From CAZJUO01 sp964549245 (GTDB taxonomy: Bacteria; Patescibacteriota; Patescibacteriia; UBA10025; JAHIVO01): a DNA stretch of 16,277 nucleotides. Both the position numbers and the translations under genes were made by a program. The DNA is taken from the NCBI GenBank assembly GCA_964549245.1, contig CAZJUO010000023.1:1-16277 (forward strand), given 5' to 3'. A model generated the notes under the pieces. It worked only from the letters and a program-made list of their open reading frames with translations. It made no database searches and was not told where the DNA came from. Positions 1 to 5,905 of the stretch are shown piece after piece; positions within the stretch are counted from its first letter, which is position 1, and each line of letters starts with the position of its first letter.

Positions 1-11
1 TCCTTTCCTCA

Positions 12-26
12 TCCGCCCAGGGCGGA
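12..26. repeat. Short GC-rich palindrome
   Basis: TCCGCCC followed by one base and GGGCGGA forms a perfect 7-bp inverted repeat. It is much more GC-rich than the flanking sequence. It could be a protein-binding palindrome or the end of a dispersed repeat. No U-tract follows on either strand, so a terminator is unlikely. Confidence 0.5.
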
Positions 27-92
27 ATCGGTAATTCTATTATTGATACTAGCCTTACTTTTTCACCAAGGCCTTTGTCTTATTTAGTTTTT

Positions 93-130
93 AAGGTTAT
101 AAGGTATTATAAGGGATTACAGGGATAATA
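93..130. repeat. Iteron-like 10-bp repeats (AGG units)
   Basis: Four consecutive degenerate units start at 93, 101, 111 and 121: AAGGTTAT, AAGGTATTAT, AAGGGATTAC and AGGGATAATA. They are AT-rich and spaced at 8-10 bp, about one helical turn. This resembles iterons or a tandem protein-binding site. It is the only such array in the window and lies about 450 bp upstream of parA. The function is unknown. Confidence 0.4.
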
Positions 131-154
131 GCAAATCCATCATGCCGGGCGAGA

Positions 155-192
155 TCCCGTATAATTTATCTCTTCGCTCGAAATACACGGGA
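155..192. repeat. Inverted repeat / hairpin
   Basis: The arms TCCCGT (155-160) and ACGGGA (187-192) are exact complements. Pairing can extend inward through TA and TTT against AAATA with one mismatch and one bulge, leaving a loop of about 13 nt. No T-tract follows, so it is not a standard terminator. It may be part of a dispersed non-coding repeat or of the tRNA trailer. Confidence 0.45.
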
Positions 193-307
193 CAAGGAAT
201 CTTACTAAGTAAAGTAAAAGCATGAGAGGTAGAAGTTACATCAGTGCATCGATACGATTGTGCTTTAGTAGGATTTTAAGCCGCGTGTGACTGCCTGCCA
301 TTGCCTT

Positions 308-391
308 TGCCGAGAGGGAGAGTCGAACTCCCATGAGGTTGCCCTCGCAGGATTTTGAGTCCTGTGCGTCTACCAGTTCCGCCATCTCGGC
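308..391 (-). tRNA. tRNA-Leu (anticodon CAA)
   Basis: The minus strand folds into a class II tRNA of 84 nt. The acceptor arm is GCCGAGA against TCTCGGC. The anticodon stem is CAGGA / TCCTG around loop CTCAAAA, giving anticodon CAA, which reads UUG. A long variable arm (GAGG, GCAA, CCTC) is typical of tRNA-Leu, and the T arm is GGGAG-TTCGACT-CTCCC. The discriminator is A, and no CCA is encoded, so CCA must be added by nucleotidyltransferase. A consensus promoter lies about 75 bp upstream. Confidence 0.97.
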
Positions 392-426
392 AAAAGTAAA
401 GGCAGGCATATTTGCCAATGGAGCCT

Positions 427-446
427 GTCCCGCTGTATGACGGGAC
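427..446 (-). other. Hairpin in tRNA-Leu precursor leader
   Basis: GTCCCG (427-432) and CGGGAC (441-446) form a perfect 6-bp stem with an 8-nt loop. It lies between the predicted transcription start and the tRNA 5' end, so it would sit in the 5' leader removed by RNase P. Confidence 0.5.
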
Positions 447-466
447 CATCCCGGCAGGTATTGCTG

Positions 467-495
467 ATTGTAGTTAAAAAAAATGATTTTGTCAA
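467..495 (-). promoter_or_regulatory. Promoter of tRNA-Leu
   Basis: On the minus strand, TTGACA (490-495) and TACAAT (467-472) are separated by exactly 17 bp. This places the start of transcription near position 460, about 70 nt before the mature tRNA end. The match to the primary sigma consensus is near perfect, as expected for a stable RNA gene. Confidence 0.75.
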
Positions 496-559
496 TTGAC
501 TGGAAAAACAATGAAAATTGTAAGTATGCCATGAGGCTATCGAAGTGTTATTGCTTTTT

Positions 560-568
560 TGGTATAAT
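560..568 (+). promoter_or_regulatory. Extended -10 promoter of parA
   Basis: TGGTATAAT has a perfect TATAAT (563-568) preceded by the TGn extended -10 element. No good -35 is seen at 16-18 bp. Transcription would start near 575, only about 7 nt before the parA ATG at 582. The mRNA would be nearly leaderless, which agrees with the absence of an SD sequence. Confidence 0.55.
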
Positions 569-581
569 AAATGCATTACCT

Positions 582-1349
582 ATGTCGAGAATTATTTCAA
601 TAGTAAACCAAAAAGGAGGGGTGGGTAAAACCACCACAGCAGTGAACGTAGCGGCCTATCTGGCTCATCATGGCAAGTTTGTCTTGCTGGTCGACCTCGA
701 TCCCCAGGGTAATGCTTCATCTGGTTTAGGCATTGATTATCGGACTATCCCCCGGGGCATTTATCATCCTATTGTAGAGGGAGAGCCTATCAGATCCATC
801 GTTACCCAAACCGAAATCGACAGTTTGCAGGTGGCCCCGGCTAATCCCGATTTGGCGGGAGCACGGGTCGAATTGGTGGATATGGAGACCAGGGAGTTCC
901 GCTTGCACGATTCGCTGCTCGAAGTTCGCAATGACTATGATTATGTTATCATTGATTGCCCTCCATCACTATGCTTACTGACTGTAAATGGTTTAGTGGC
1001 TAGTGATGAGGCCCTTATTCCTGTACAGACCGAGTATTATGCTTTAGAAGGATTAAGCCAGCTGCTGCATACCATACAGTTGGTTCAGAACAACTTAAAG
1101 CCCACCTTGAAAATAACTGGCGCGGTCATGACTATGTACGATGACCGGAATCGCCTTTCGCAAGATATTTTTCATGAGTTATACCAATATTTTCCAAACC
1201 AGATATTTCGCACGGTGATTCCGCGCAATGTAAAATTGGCCGAAGCTCCGAGTTTTGGTAAAAGCATTTTGCACTATGATAAGCGTTCTCCGGGCGGTAA
1301 GGCATACGAGCGGTTAGCCCGCGAAATTATTTCACAAGAAGAATATTAA
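582..1349 (+). CDS. parA: ParA/Soj chromosome-partitioning ATPase
   Basis: This is a ParA-family deviant-Walker ATPase of 255 aa. It binds DNA non-specifically in its ATP form and, with ParB, segregates replicated origins. The deviant Walker A motif KGGVGKTTT is at residues 11-19, with its signature lysine at 11. LVDLDPQGN follows at 36-44, and the Walker B-like YVIIDCPPSL at 121-130. The short N-terminus, without an HTH domain, is typical of chromosomal Soj-type ParA. I chose ATG 582 because homologues begin just before the Walker motif; the frame stays open back to 483, but that extension is not family-like and overlaps the promoter. No SD is present. parB follows after 13 nt, so the two are probably co-transcribed. 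Confidence 0.95.
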   Translation: MSRIISIVNQKGGVGKTTTAVNVAAYLAHHGKFVLLVDLDPQGNASSGLGIDYRTIPRGIYHPIVEGEPIRSIVTQTEIDSLQVAPANPDLAGARVELVDMETREFRLHDSLLEVRNDYDYVIIDCPPSLCLLTVNGLVASDEALIPVQTEYYALEGLSQLLHTIQLVQNNLKPTLKITGAVMTMYDDRNRLSQDIFHELYQYFPNQIFRTVIPRNVKLAEAPSFGKSILHYDKRSPGGKAYERLAREIISQEEY

Positions 1350-1362
1350 TACTATTAGACAT

Positions 1363-2235
1363 ATGGCACAACGTTCACTAGGTAGAGGACTGGGATCATT
1401 AATTCCCCAGCGTCAGATGCAGAGTGATAGCAGTATTTCGGAGAGGAATAGTGGAGCCGAAACGGGGGAACGTGTTCAGGAAATCCAGATTAATCTTATC
1501 CAGCCAAACCCCCATCAGCCCAGGGAAGATTTCAATCGTGAAAAGCTGGAAGATTTAATCAATTCCATTAAACAGCACGGCATCATCCAACCGCTAATCG
1601 TTTTAAAGCATGAGCAGGGGTATCAATTGATCGCCGGTGAGCGGCGTTATCGTTCGGCTAAAATTTTAGGTTTAAAAACGGTACCAGCTATAGTACGAAG
1701 CGCTTCTGAACAGGAGAAGCTGGAGCTAGCCATCGTTGAAAATATCCAGCGTCAAAATTTAAACCCCATAGAGCGGGCGTATGGCTACCAGCGGCTATTG
1801 GAAGAATTTAATCTGACCCAAGAGCAGGTAGCAAAACGGATGGGTCAGCATCGGGCGGTAGTGGCTAATAGTTTGCGATTACTGACATTGCCGCCGGAAA
1901 TACAAAAAGCTTTAAAGGAAGGCGATATAACGGAAGGCCATGCTAAGGTTTTATTAAGTATTACTTCGGAACCAGAGCGATTGCGTGTATGTAAAGAAAT
2001 CATTAAAGATAAGCTAAGTGTTCGGGCGGTGGAAAACCAGGCACGCAAAGTATCAGTGCGCAGGCACGTACGCAAAGTCAATAAAGACCCAAACATGGCC
2101 GCCCGTGAGGAAGCCCTCCAAGAATCGCTGGGCACGAAAGTAACTATTACCAGGAAAGGACAGCAGGGTACCATAAATATTCATTTTTATTCTGCTGAAG
2201 AATTTAAAGCCATAATTAATAAAATTACTAGCTAG
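1363..2235 (+). CDS. parB: ParB/Spo0J centromere-binding protein
   Basis: ParB (290 aa) binds parS sites, spreads as a CTP-dependent clamp and stimulates the ParA ATPase. The N-terminal ParA-contact motif LGRGLGSLIP is at residues 6-15. The ParB/sulfiredoxin-like CTPase domain carries GERRYRSA at 92-99 and ENIQRQNLNPIE at 126-137. A helix-turn-helix lies around 150-172 (LTQEQVAKRMGQHRAVVANSLRLL). A C-terminal dimerisation region follows. It starts 13 nt after parA without an SD. No TGTTTCACGTGAAACA-like parS site was found in the window, so its sites must lie elsewhere or differ in sequence. The next gene begins 5 nt after its stop. Confidence 0.95.
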   Translation: MAQRSLGRGLGSLIPQRQMQSDSSISERNSGAETGERVQEIQINLIQPNPHQPREDFNREKLEDLINSIKQHGIIQPLIVLKHEQGYQLIAGERRYRSAKILGLKTVPAIVRSASEQEKLELAIVENIQRQNLNPIERAYGYQRLLEEFNLTQEQVAKRMGQHRAVVANSLRLLTLPPEIQKALKEGDITEGHAKVLLSITSEPERLRVCKEIIKDKLSVRAVENQARKVSVRRHVRKVNKDPNMAAREEALQESLGTKVTITRKGQQGTINIHFYSAEEFKAIINKITS

Positions 2236-2240
2236 GCTGT

Positions 2241-4460
2241 ATGCAATTTCCTAAGGCGATATTGAATTTTTTTAGCATTGGTGACCAGAGACCGGATCTG
2301 TTTATGAAAATACTGCGATGGATACTGCGGTTCACGGTATGCATCATACCGATATTTTTTTTATGGCCGAGCAGCAGCCCTATCGAGCTGAATAAAACGT
2401 TGTTATTCGTTATTGTAATTAGCTTTTTGGCCGTACTATTTTTGATTCGAGCTTTAATTCGCCGTACGATAGCCATTACACTGACTCGGCTGGAATGGTA
2501 TATGGCAGTTTTGTTATTGTTTTATATCCTAGCCTTTATATTTTCGGTGAATCATTATGCCAGTCTGGTAGGGATGGGTGGGGGTTACAGTTATGGCATT
2601 ATCACCACAGTTTGCTTTATACTATTTTTTTATTTGGTCATCCAAAGCATACGTACTGCAAAAGACGTATGGTGGTATATTGTGGTTTTTGGTGTGGCAA
2701 GTTTTTTGGTCATCACATACAACCTTTTTGCCGCATTTGGCTTGTATTGGTTTCCGTGGGAAATCACCCATTCAGGATTGTTTAACCTTGTGGGTAGCTC
2801 TAGTGTAGTACTAAGTGTTTTTAGCGGTTTTTGCGTACTGTTAGGTATGGGTTTATTACTGCGGGCAAAAAAAATATGGCGGCGTTTAGGGGGCGGCATT
2901 TATTTAGTAGCCGCACTCGGTTTACTGTTTATTTTGGACAAGCCGCTAGTTTTATTTGCTGCCATGGCCGTAGTGTTTATTTTTTTAATTGTAGTTGCCT
3001 TGCGTTCAGGTTTGGCAGATAAATGGTGGCCTATAGTACCGACCGTTATCATAATTCTGCTGGTTACTATGATGTTTATGAATAGCCATGAGCTTTTTAG
3101 TATAAAGGTGAGTGATAGCATAAATATTGATCAAAAGACTTCCGCACACGTAGCTTGGCAAACGTTTGTTGAATCACCTTTTACCGGGTCAGGACCGCAA
3201 ACATTTTTATACGATTTCGCTGAATTCCGGCCAGCCGCTTTTAACCAGACCGACTTTTGGAACGTCCGTTTTTCCAAGGCTTCCAATGTTTGGCTGGAAT
3301 TATTGGCCACTACGGGGGTGGGCGCTACGGCAGCCTTTTTTCTTTTGGTGGTAGCTATTGTGGCAATACACTTCCGCACGATCATTAAACAAAAAAAACA
3401 GGACAAGCAGTGGGGGATGTTAGCTGTATTGCTTTTTGGGTGCATTTACCTGTTGGCGCTTAGCTTTTTTGTAGCTTTTAATTTTATTATACTTTTTATC
3501 TGGTGGCTTTTTTTGGCTGTAAGTTTAAAGATGGGCATGTTAATAAAAGATACATCCGTAAAAAAACAATATAGACTTAGAGACAAAAAACGATGGTTAA
3601 TCGGGATTGGCGCCACAACGGCAGTTGTTTTGGGATTGGCACTGGTAATCTTTTTTGGCAGTAAAGTTTGGATAGCCGACTATCATTATGCGGCCGCCCA
3701 AGAGCAGATCGCACAACAAAACGATATTTCAGTTATCCAAGATCGGTTACAAACAGCTATTCGATTAAATCCATACGACTATCGTTATTACGCTTTGTTA
3801 GCGCAAAGCTATGCTATCCAGGCGCAGTTGCTTATTGAGCGGGGTGATGGACAAGCTACAGATTTACAACAATACAGCCAGCAGGTGATAGATCAGCTAG
3901 AAAACATGGAATCAGCAGATCCAAAAAATCCCCTCGTCTATGAAGAACAGGGGAAATTGTATGACAGCTTACGAAATATTATAGCCAATGTTGACGAACT
4001 TTCCGTTGAGTCATATAACAAGCAAGCCGGCCTAGAACCTAACAATCCGCTCGTTTACCTCAATTTAGGCCGTTCACAGTGGCTATGGGCACGGCAATTG
4101 CAAAATCAGGAAAGCAGCCAAAGCCAACAGTCCGAAATCGAAAAGCTGGCCACGGGAGCAGTAACGAATTTTCAAAAAGCCAAGGCATTAAAAACCGATT
4201 ATTATATCGCTGATTATAATACTGGATTGATATATTCTTGGAATGGCCAGTATGAGACAGCCTTGTCTTATTTCCAAAAAGTAATCGATGGCATGCCGCA
4301 GGCCATTGAGGCGTATTGGCAGCGGGCGGGTATATTCGAAGAGCAAGGAGAAATCGATATGGCTCTGAATGAATTGAATACCATATTGCAATACGATCCT
4401 GATAATAGCACAGTTTTGGAAAAAATAACGGATTTAAAAAAAGGAACAACGGGGATCTGA
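2241..4460 (+). CDS. O-antigen ligase-like polytopic protein with C-terminal TPRs
   Basis: The protein has 739 aa and an N-terminal half (about 30-475) rich in hydrophobic segments, roughly a dozen predicted transmembrane helices. A large extracytoplasmic loop (about 281-350) contains ESPFTGSGPQTFLYDF, followed by SNVWLELLATTGVGA at 348-362. This arrangement is typical of the Wzy_C / O-antigen ligase superfamily, which transfers or polymerises undecaprenyl-linked glycans. After the last membrane helix (about 453-473), residues 480-735 form TPR-like helical repeats, clearest at 650-728. The fusion suggests glycosylation or cell-surface glycan attachment guided by protein contacts; the substrate cannot be read from the sequence. 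It begins 5 nt after parB without a clear SD, so it is probably expressed through parAB transcription. ATG 2304 is an alternative internal start. Confidence 0.8.
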   Translation: MQFPKAILNFFSIGDQRPDLFMKILRWILRFTVCIIPIFFLWPSSSPIELNKTLLFVIVISFLAVLFLIRALIRRTIAITLTRLEWYMAVLLLFYILAFIFSVNHYASLVGMGGGYSYGIITTVCFILFFYLVIQSIRTAKDVWWYIVVFGVASFLVITYNLFAAFGLYWFPWEITHSGLFNLVGSSSVVLSVFSGFCVLLGMGLLLRAKKIWRRLGGGIYLVAALGLLFILDKPLVLFAAMAVVFIFLIVVALRSGLADKWWPIVPTVIIILLVTMMFMNSHELFSIKVSDSINIDQKTSAHVAWQTFVESPFTGSGPQTFLYDFAEFRPAAFNQTDFWNVRFSKASNVWLELLATTGVGATAAFFLLVVAIVAIHFRTIIKQKKQDKQWGMLAVLLFGCIYLLALSFFVAFNFIILFIWWLFLAVSLKMGMLIKDTSVKKQYRLRDKKRWLIGIGATTAVVLGLALVIFFGSKVWIADYHYAAAQEQIAQQNDISVIQDRLQTAIRLNPYDYRYYALLAQSYAIQAQLLIERGDGQATDLQQYSQQVIDQLENMESADPKNPLVYEEQGKLYDSLRNIIANVDELSVESYNKQAGLEPNNPLVYLNLGRSQWLWARQLQNQESSQSQQSEIEKLATGAVTNFQKAKALKTDYYIADYNTGLIYSWNGQYETALSYFQKVIDGMPQAIEAYWQRAGIFEEQGEIDMALNELNTILQYDPDNSTVLEKITDLKKGTTGI

Positions 4461-4472
4461 ACGATACACCGT

Positions 4473-4501
4473 TTGACATACAATAAATTATAACATAGAA
4501 T
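4473..4501 (+). promoter_or_regulatory. Strong promoter upstream of lipoprotein gene
   Basis: TTGACA (4473-4478) and TAGAAT (4496-4501) are separated by exactly 17 bp, a near-consensus primary sigma promoter. Transcription would start near 4508, leaving a leader of about 245 nt before the SD-supported start at 4753. A second TATAAT lies at 4509-4514 but has no matching -35. Confidence 0.7.
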
Positions 4502-4507
4502 ACTATA

Positions 4508-4740
4508 TTATAATGTAATGTTCTTTTTATTATAAACCGTATCGCGAAATTGGCTGTAAGGGATTACGGCTTTTACTTACTAGCAATTTTTTGCAGAACC
4601 AAGGCGTGTAGATATGTATACGAAAGAAAATGTCTGATTGGATAACCATCAGAAAAAATGGAAGGGGTGTAATAAATCTCTGCAAAACGAGTAGGCACCA
4701 AAGAGCAGTGATATGCGTATTGCGTATCGATAACCTGAAT
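4508..4740 (+). promoter_or_regulatory. Long structured 5' leader, possible cis-regulatory RNA
   Basis: Several hairpins can be drawn. GCTGTAA (4553-4559), loop GGGA and TTACGGC (4564-4570) form a 7-bp stem with one G-U, followed by TTTTACTT. TCTGA/TCAGA plus TGG/CCA enclose ATAA at 4633-4653. GGTG (4666-4669) pairs with CACC (4696-4699) around an inner CTC/GAG stem. A tandem repeat of TGCGTAT lies at 4714-4727. I could not match it to a known riboswitch class. A short ORF frame is open from 4630, but it has no SD. Confidence 0.4.
4553..4574 (+). terminator. Terminator-like hairpin (weak or attenuator)
   Basis: A 7-bp stem, GCTGTAA with TTACGGC, closes a GGGA tetraloop and is followed directly by TTTT. 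It could end read-through from parA-parB-ligase, or act as an attenuator in the downstream leader. CCGTA at 4538-4542 can pair with TACGG at 4565-4569, which is part of its 3' arm. Confidence 0.4.
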
Positions 4741-4748
4741 AAGGGAGG
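4741..4748 (+). promoter_or_regulatory. Strong Shine-Dalgarno deciding the start
   Basis: AAGGGAGG precedes two adjacent ATGs (4750 and 4753). The spacing of 4 nt favours the second. It rules out the upstream ATG at 4630 as the main start. Confidence 0.7.
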
Positions 4749-4752
4749 CATG

Positions 4753-5322
4753 ATGAGTAAAAAAACCAGCTGGTTTTTATTACTGACAGCATTTCTTTTT
4801 TTCCTGGTTATCGGTTGTGAAAGCGTAAATGCCTATCCAAATCCCATGTCGTGGTTTGACGGCAGCGGAGTGGACACCGTGTTGCTGGCTTGCAACAGTG
4901 GCCCACCGGCATTGGCAAATACAGCTAATTTGTTTACAGCCGATACTGATATTTCCGGTACAGGTTTATACGATTCCACCGGCGATGTCAACTTTATCCG
5001 TACAGAAGAATGTACCAGCGTTTTAACGGCCAATATGGGTTCACCTAAGATCCAGCTGTCCGTTACTGATCGCTACGATTGTTTAATTGATGATTTTTGT
5101 GATTGCCGAAATGGTTCCTTCGAACCTGCTTGCATATATAATCCATTACCGGACGCTGAAAGTAGCGTTGCATTAGTGAATGGTTTATTTGATGCGATTG
5201 TCCCGGCCGTCCAGTCGACCCTTAACCGAAAGGCCCAGGTGAATGATAAAACGGTGATCTTCCGTTTTGAAGATAGCGTTGAAGTAGAAAATCCGGCCGG
5301 CTTTGGATTGAGTCCTGGTTAA
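4753..5322 (+). CDS. Putative secreted Cys-containing lipoprotein, unknown function
   Basis: The 190-aa protein starts with a classical export signal: MSKK, then a hydrophobic stretch at about 7-20. It ends in VIGC with Cys 22, a plausible lipobox, so it may be lipid-anchored. An alternative signal peptidase I site lies after VNA (about 27). The mature part is acidic and contains six further cysteines (LLAC, EEC, YDC, DFC, DC, PAC), which suggests disulfides outside the cytoplasm. No known domain was recognised. AAGGGAGG at 4741-4748 favours ATG 4753 (4-nt spacing) over the ATG at 4750; the frame is open upstream to 4630 but without an SD. It is a monocistronic unit, with its own promoter at 4473 and terminator at 5353. 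Confidence 0.75.
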   Translation: MSKKTSWFLLLTAFLFFLVIGCESVNAYPNPMSWFDGSGVDTVLLACNSGPPALANTANLFTADTDISGTGLYDSTGDVNFIRTEECTSVLTANMGSPKIQLSVTDRYDCLIDDFCDCRNGSFEPACIYNPLPDAESSVALVNGLFDAIVPAVQSTLNRKAQVNDKTVIFRFEDSVEVENPAGFGLSPG

Positions 5323-5352
5323 CCTTCCGGGATAGATCTATGCCAAAAGCCA

Positions 5353-5386
5353 AGCCTCGTCTTGAATATAGACGGGGCTCTTTTTT
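5353..5386 (+). terminator. Rho-independent terminator of lipoprotein gene
   Basis: AGCCTCGTCT (5353-5362) pairs with AGACGGGGCT (5370-5379) over 10 bp with one G-U. The loop is 7 nt, and C plus TTTTTT follows. On the minus strand the same stem is followed only by a weak T-rich run, so it may also partly stop transcription from the topA side. Confidence 0.9.
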
Positions 5387-5404
5387 ATAATAATGGTTCA
5401 GGTA

Positions 5405-5905
5405 TTATGATGAGGAGTTTTGGAAGTTACATTCTTTATTTGAGCATTTTTGTTTACTGCCGACCGCAGCGATCAATAATGAGCCGCACTCTGGACATTT
5501 GTCTCCGGTGGGCCTTTGCCATAAGGCAAATTTGCAATCTGGATAACGGTTGCATGAATAGAATGTTTTTCCCATTCGTGAACGCTTGACCACGATATCA
5601 CCCTGGCCGCATTCCGGGCAGGTAACGCCGGTTTTTTGCTCGATGTTTTTTATGTTCCGGCAGTCAGGATAGCCGGAGCAGGCCAGAAACGGCCCGTACC
5701 GTCCGTTTTTGACCAGCATGGGACTGCCGCATTTTTCACAGGTTTGTTTAGTCGGTTGATTGGTTGGCGCTTGAGCCGGCCTTTCGTTTCCATTCAGGGG
5801 TTTGGTAGTCTTACAATTTGGATAGCCGCTACAAGCCAGGAATGCACCAAAACGGCCTTTTTTTTCCACCATTGGTTGGCCGCATTTTGGACACGTATCA
5901 GGCAT
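5405..5905 (-). CDS. Topoisomerase I-type zinc-ribbon protein (detached TopA tail)
   Basis: This 166-aa ORF consists almost entirely of four C4 zinc ribbons of the topoisomerase I C-terminal type. The cysteine sets are C5/C8/C25/C31, C56/C59/C76/C82, C96/C99/C118/C124 and C137/C140/C154/C159. The last two ribbons, joined by a W-x-R-P-x-G-x-K-C-P linker, look like the normal C-terminal end of Firmicute-type TopA. Its ATG directly follows the TAA of topA in the same frame (AAA TAA ATG), and no SD is present. Expression would therefore need termination-reinitiation or stop read-through. It may be a stand-alone single-stranded DNA-binding module or a TopA tail split off by a nonsense mutation. 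The following gene on the other strand ends at 5322. Confidence 0.8.
   Translation of the reverse strand: MPDTCPKCGQPMVEKKGRFGAFLACSGYPNCKTTKPLNGNERPAQAPTNQPTKQTCEKCGSPMLVKNGRYGPFLACSGYPDCRNIKNIEQKTGVTCPECGQGDIVVKRSRMGKTFYSCNRYPDCKFALWQRPTGDKCPECGSLLIAAVGSKQKCSNKECNFQNSSS

Larger units (their letters stand above)
1..307. other. Gene-free region with palindromes and iterated motif
   Basis: I see no convincing gene here. The stretch holds three structured elements: a 7-bp palindrome at 12-26 (TCCGCCC / GGGCGGA with a 1-nt centre), a run of AGG-containing 10-bp units at 93-130, and an inverted repeat with arms TCCCGT (155-160) and ACGGGA (187-192). It lies directly downstream of the minus-strand tRNA-Leu, so part of it may be the tRNA 3' trailer. 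No clear U-tract terminator for the tRNA is visible. Confidence 0.6.

Noticed and set aside
93..130. oriC with DnaA boxes
   Set aside because: No TTATCCACA-type box was found; TTATCCCTG on the minus strand is too different, and dnaA is absent.
236..532. Minus-strand ORF containing AEMAELVDAQDSKSCEG
   Set aside because: It is the translation of the tRNA-Leu gene, a well-known artefact.
483..581. N-terminal extension of ParA
   Set aside because: ParA homologues start just before the Walker motif, and the extension covers the predicted promoter.
4630..4752. Upstream start for the lipoprotein gene
   Set aside because: It has no SD, would hide the signal peptide, and a strong SD sits at 4741-4748.
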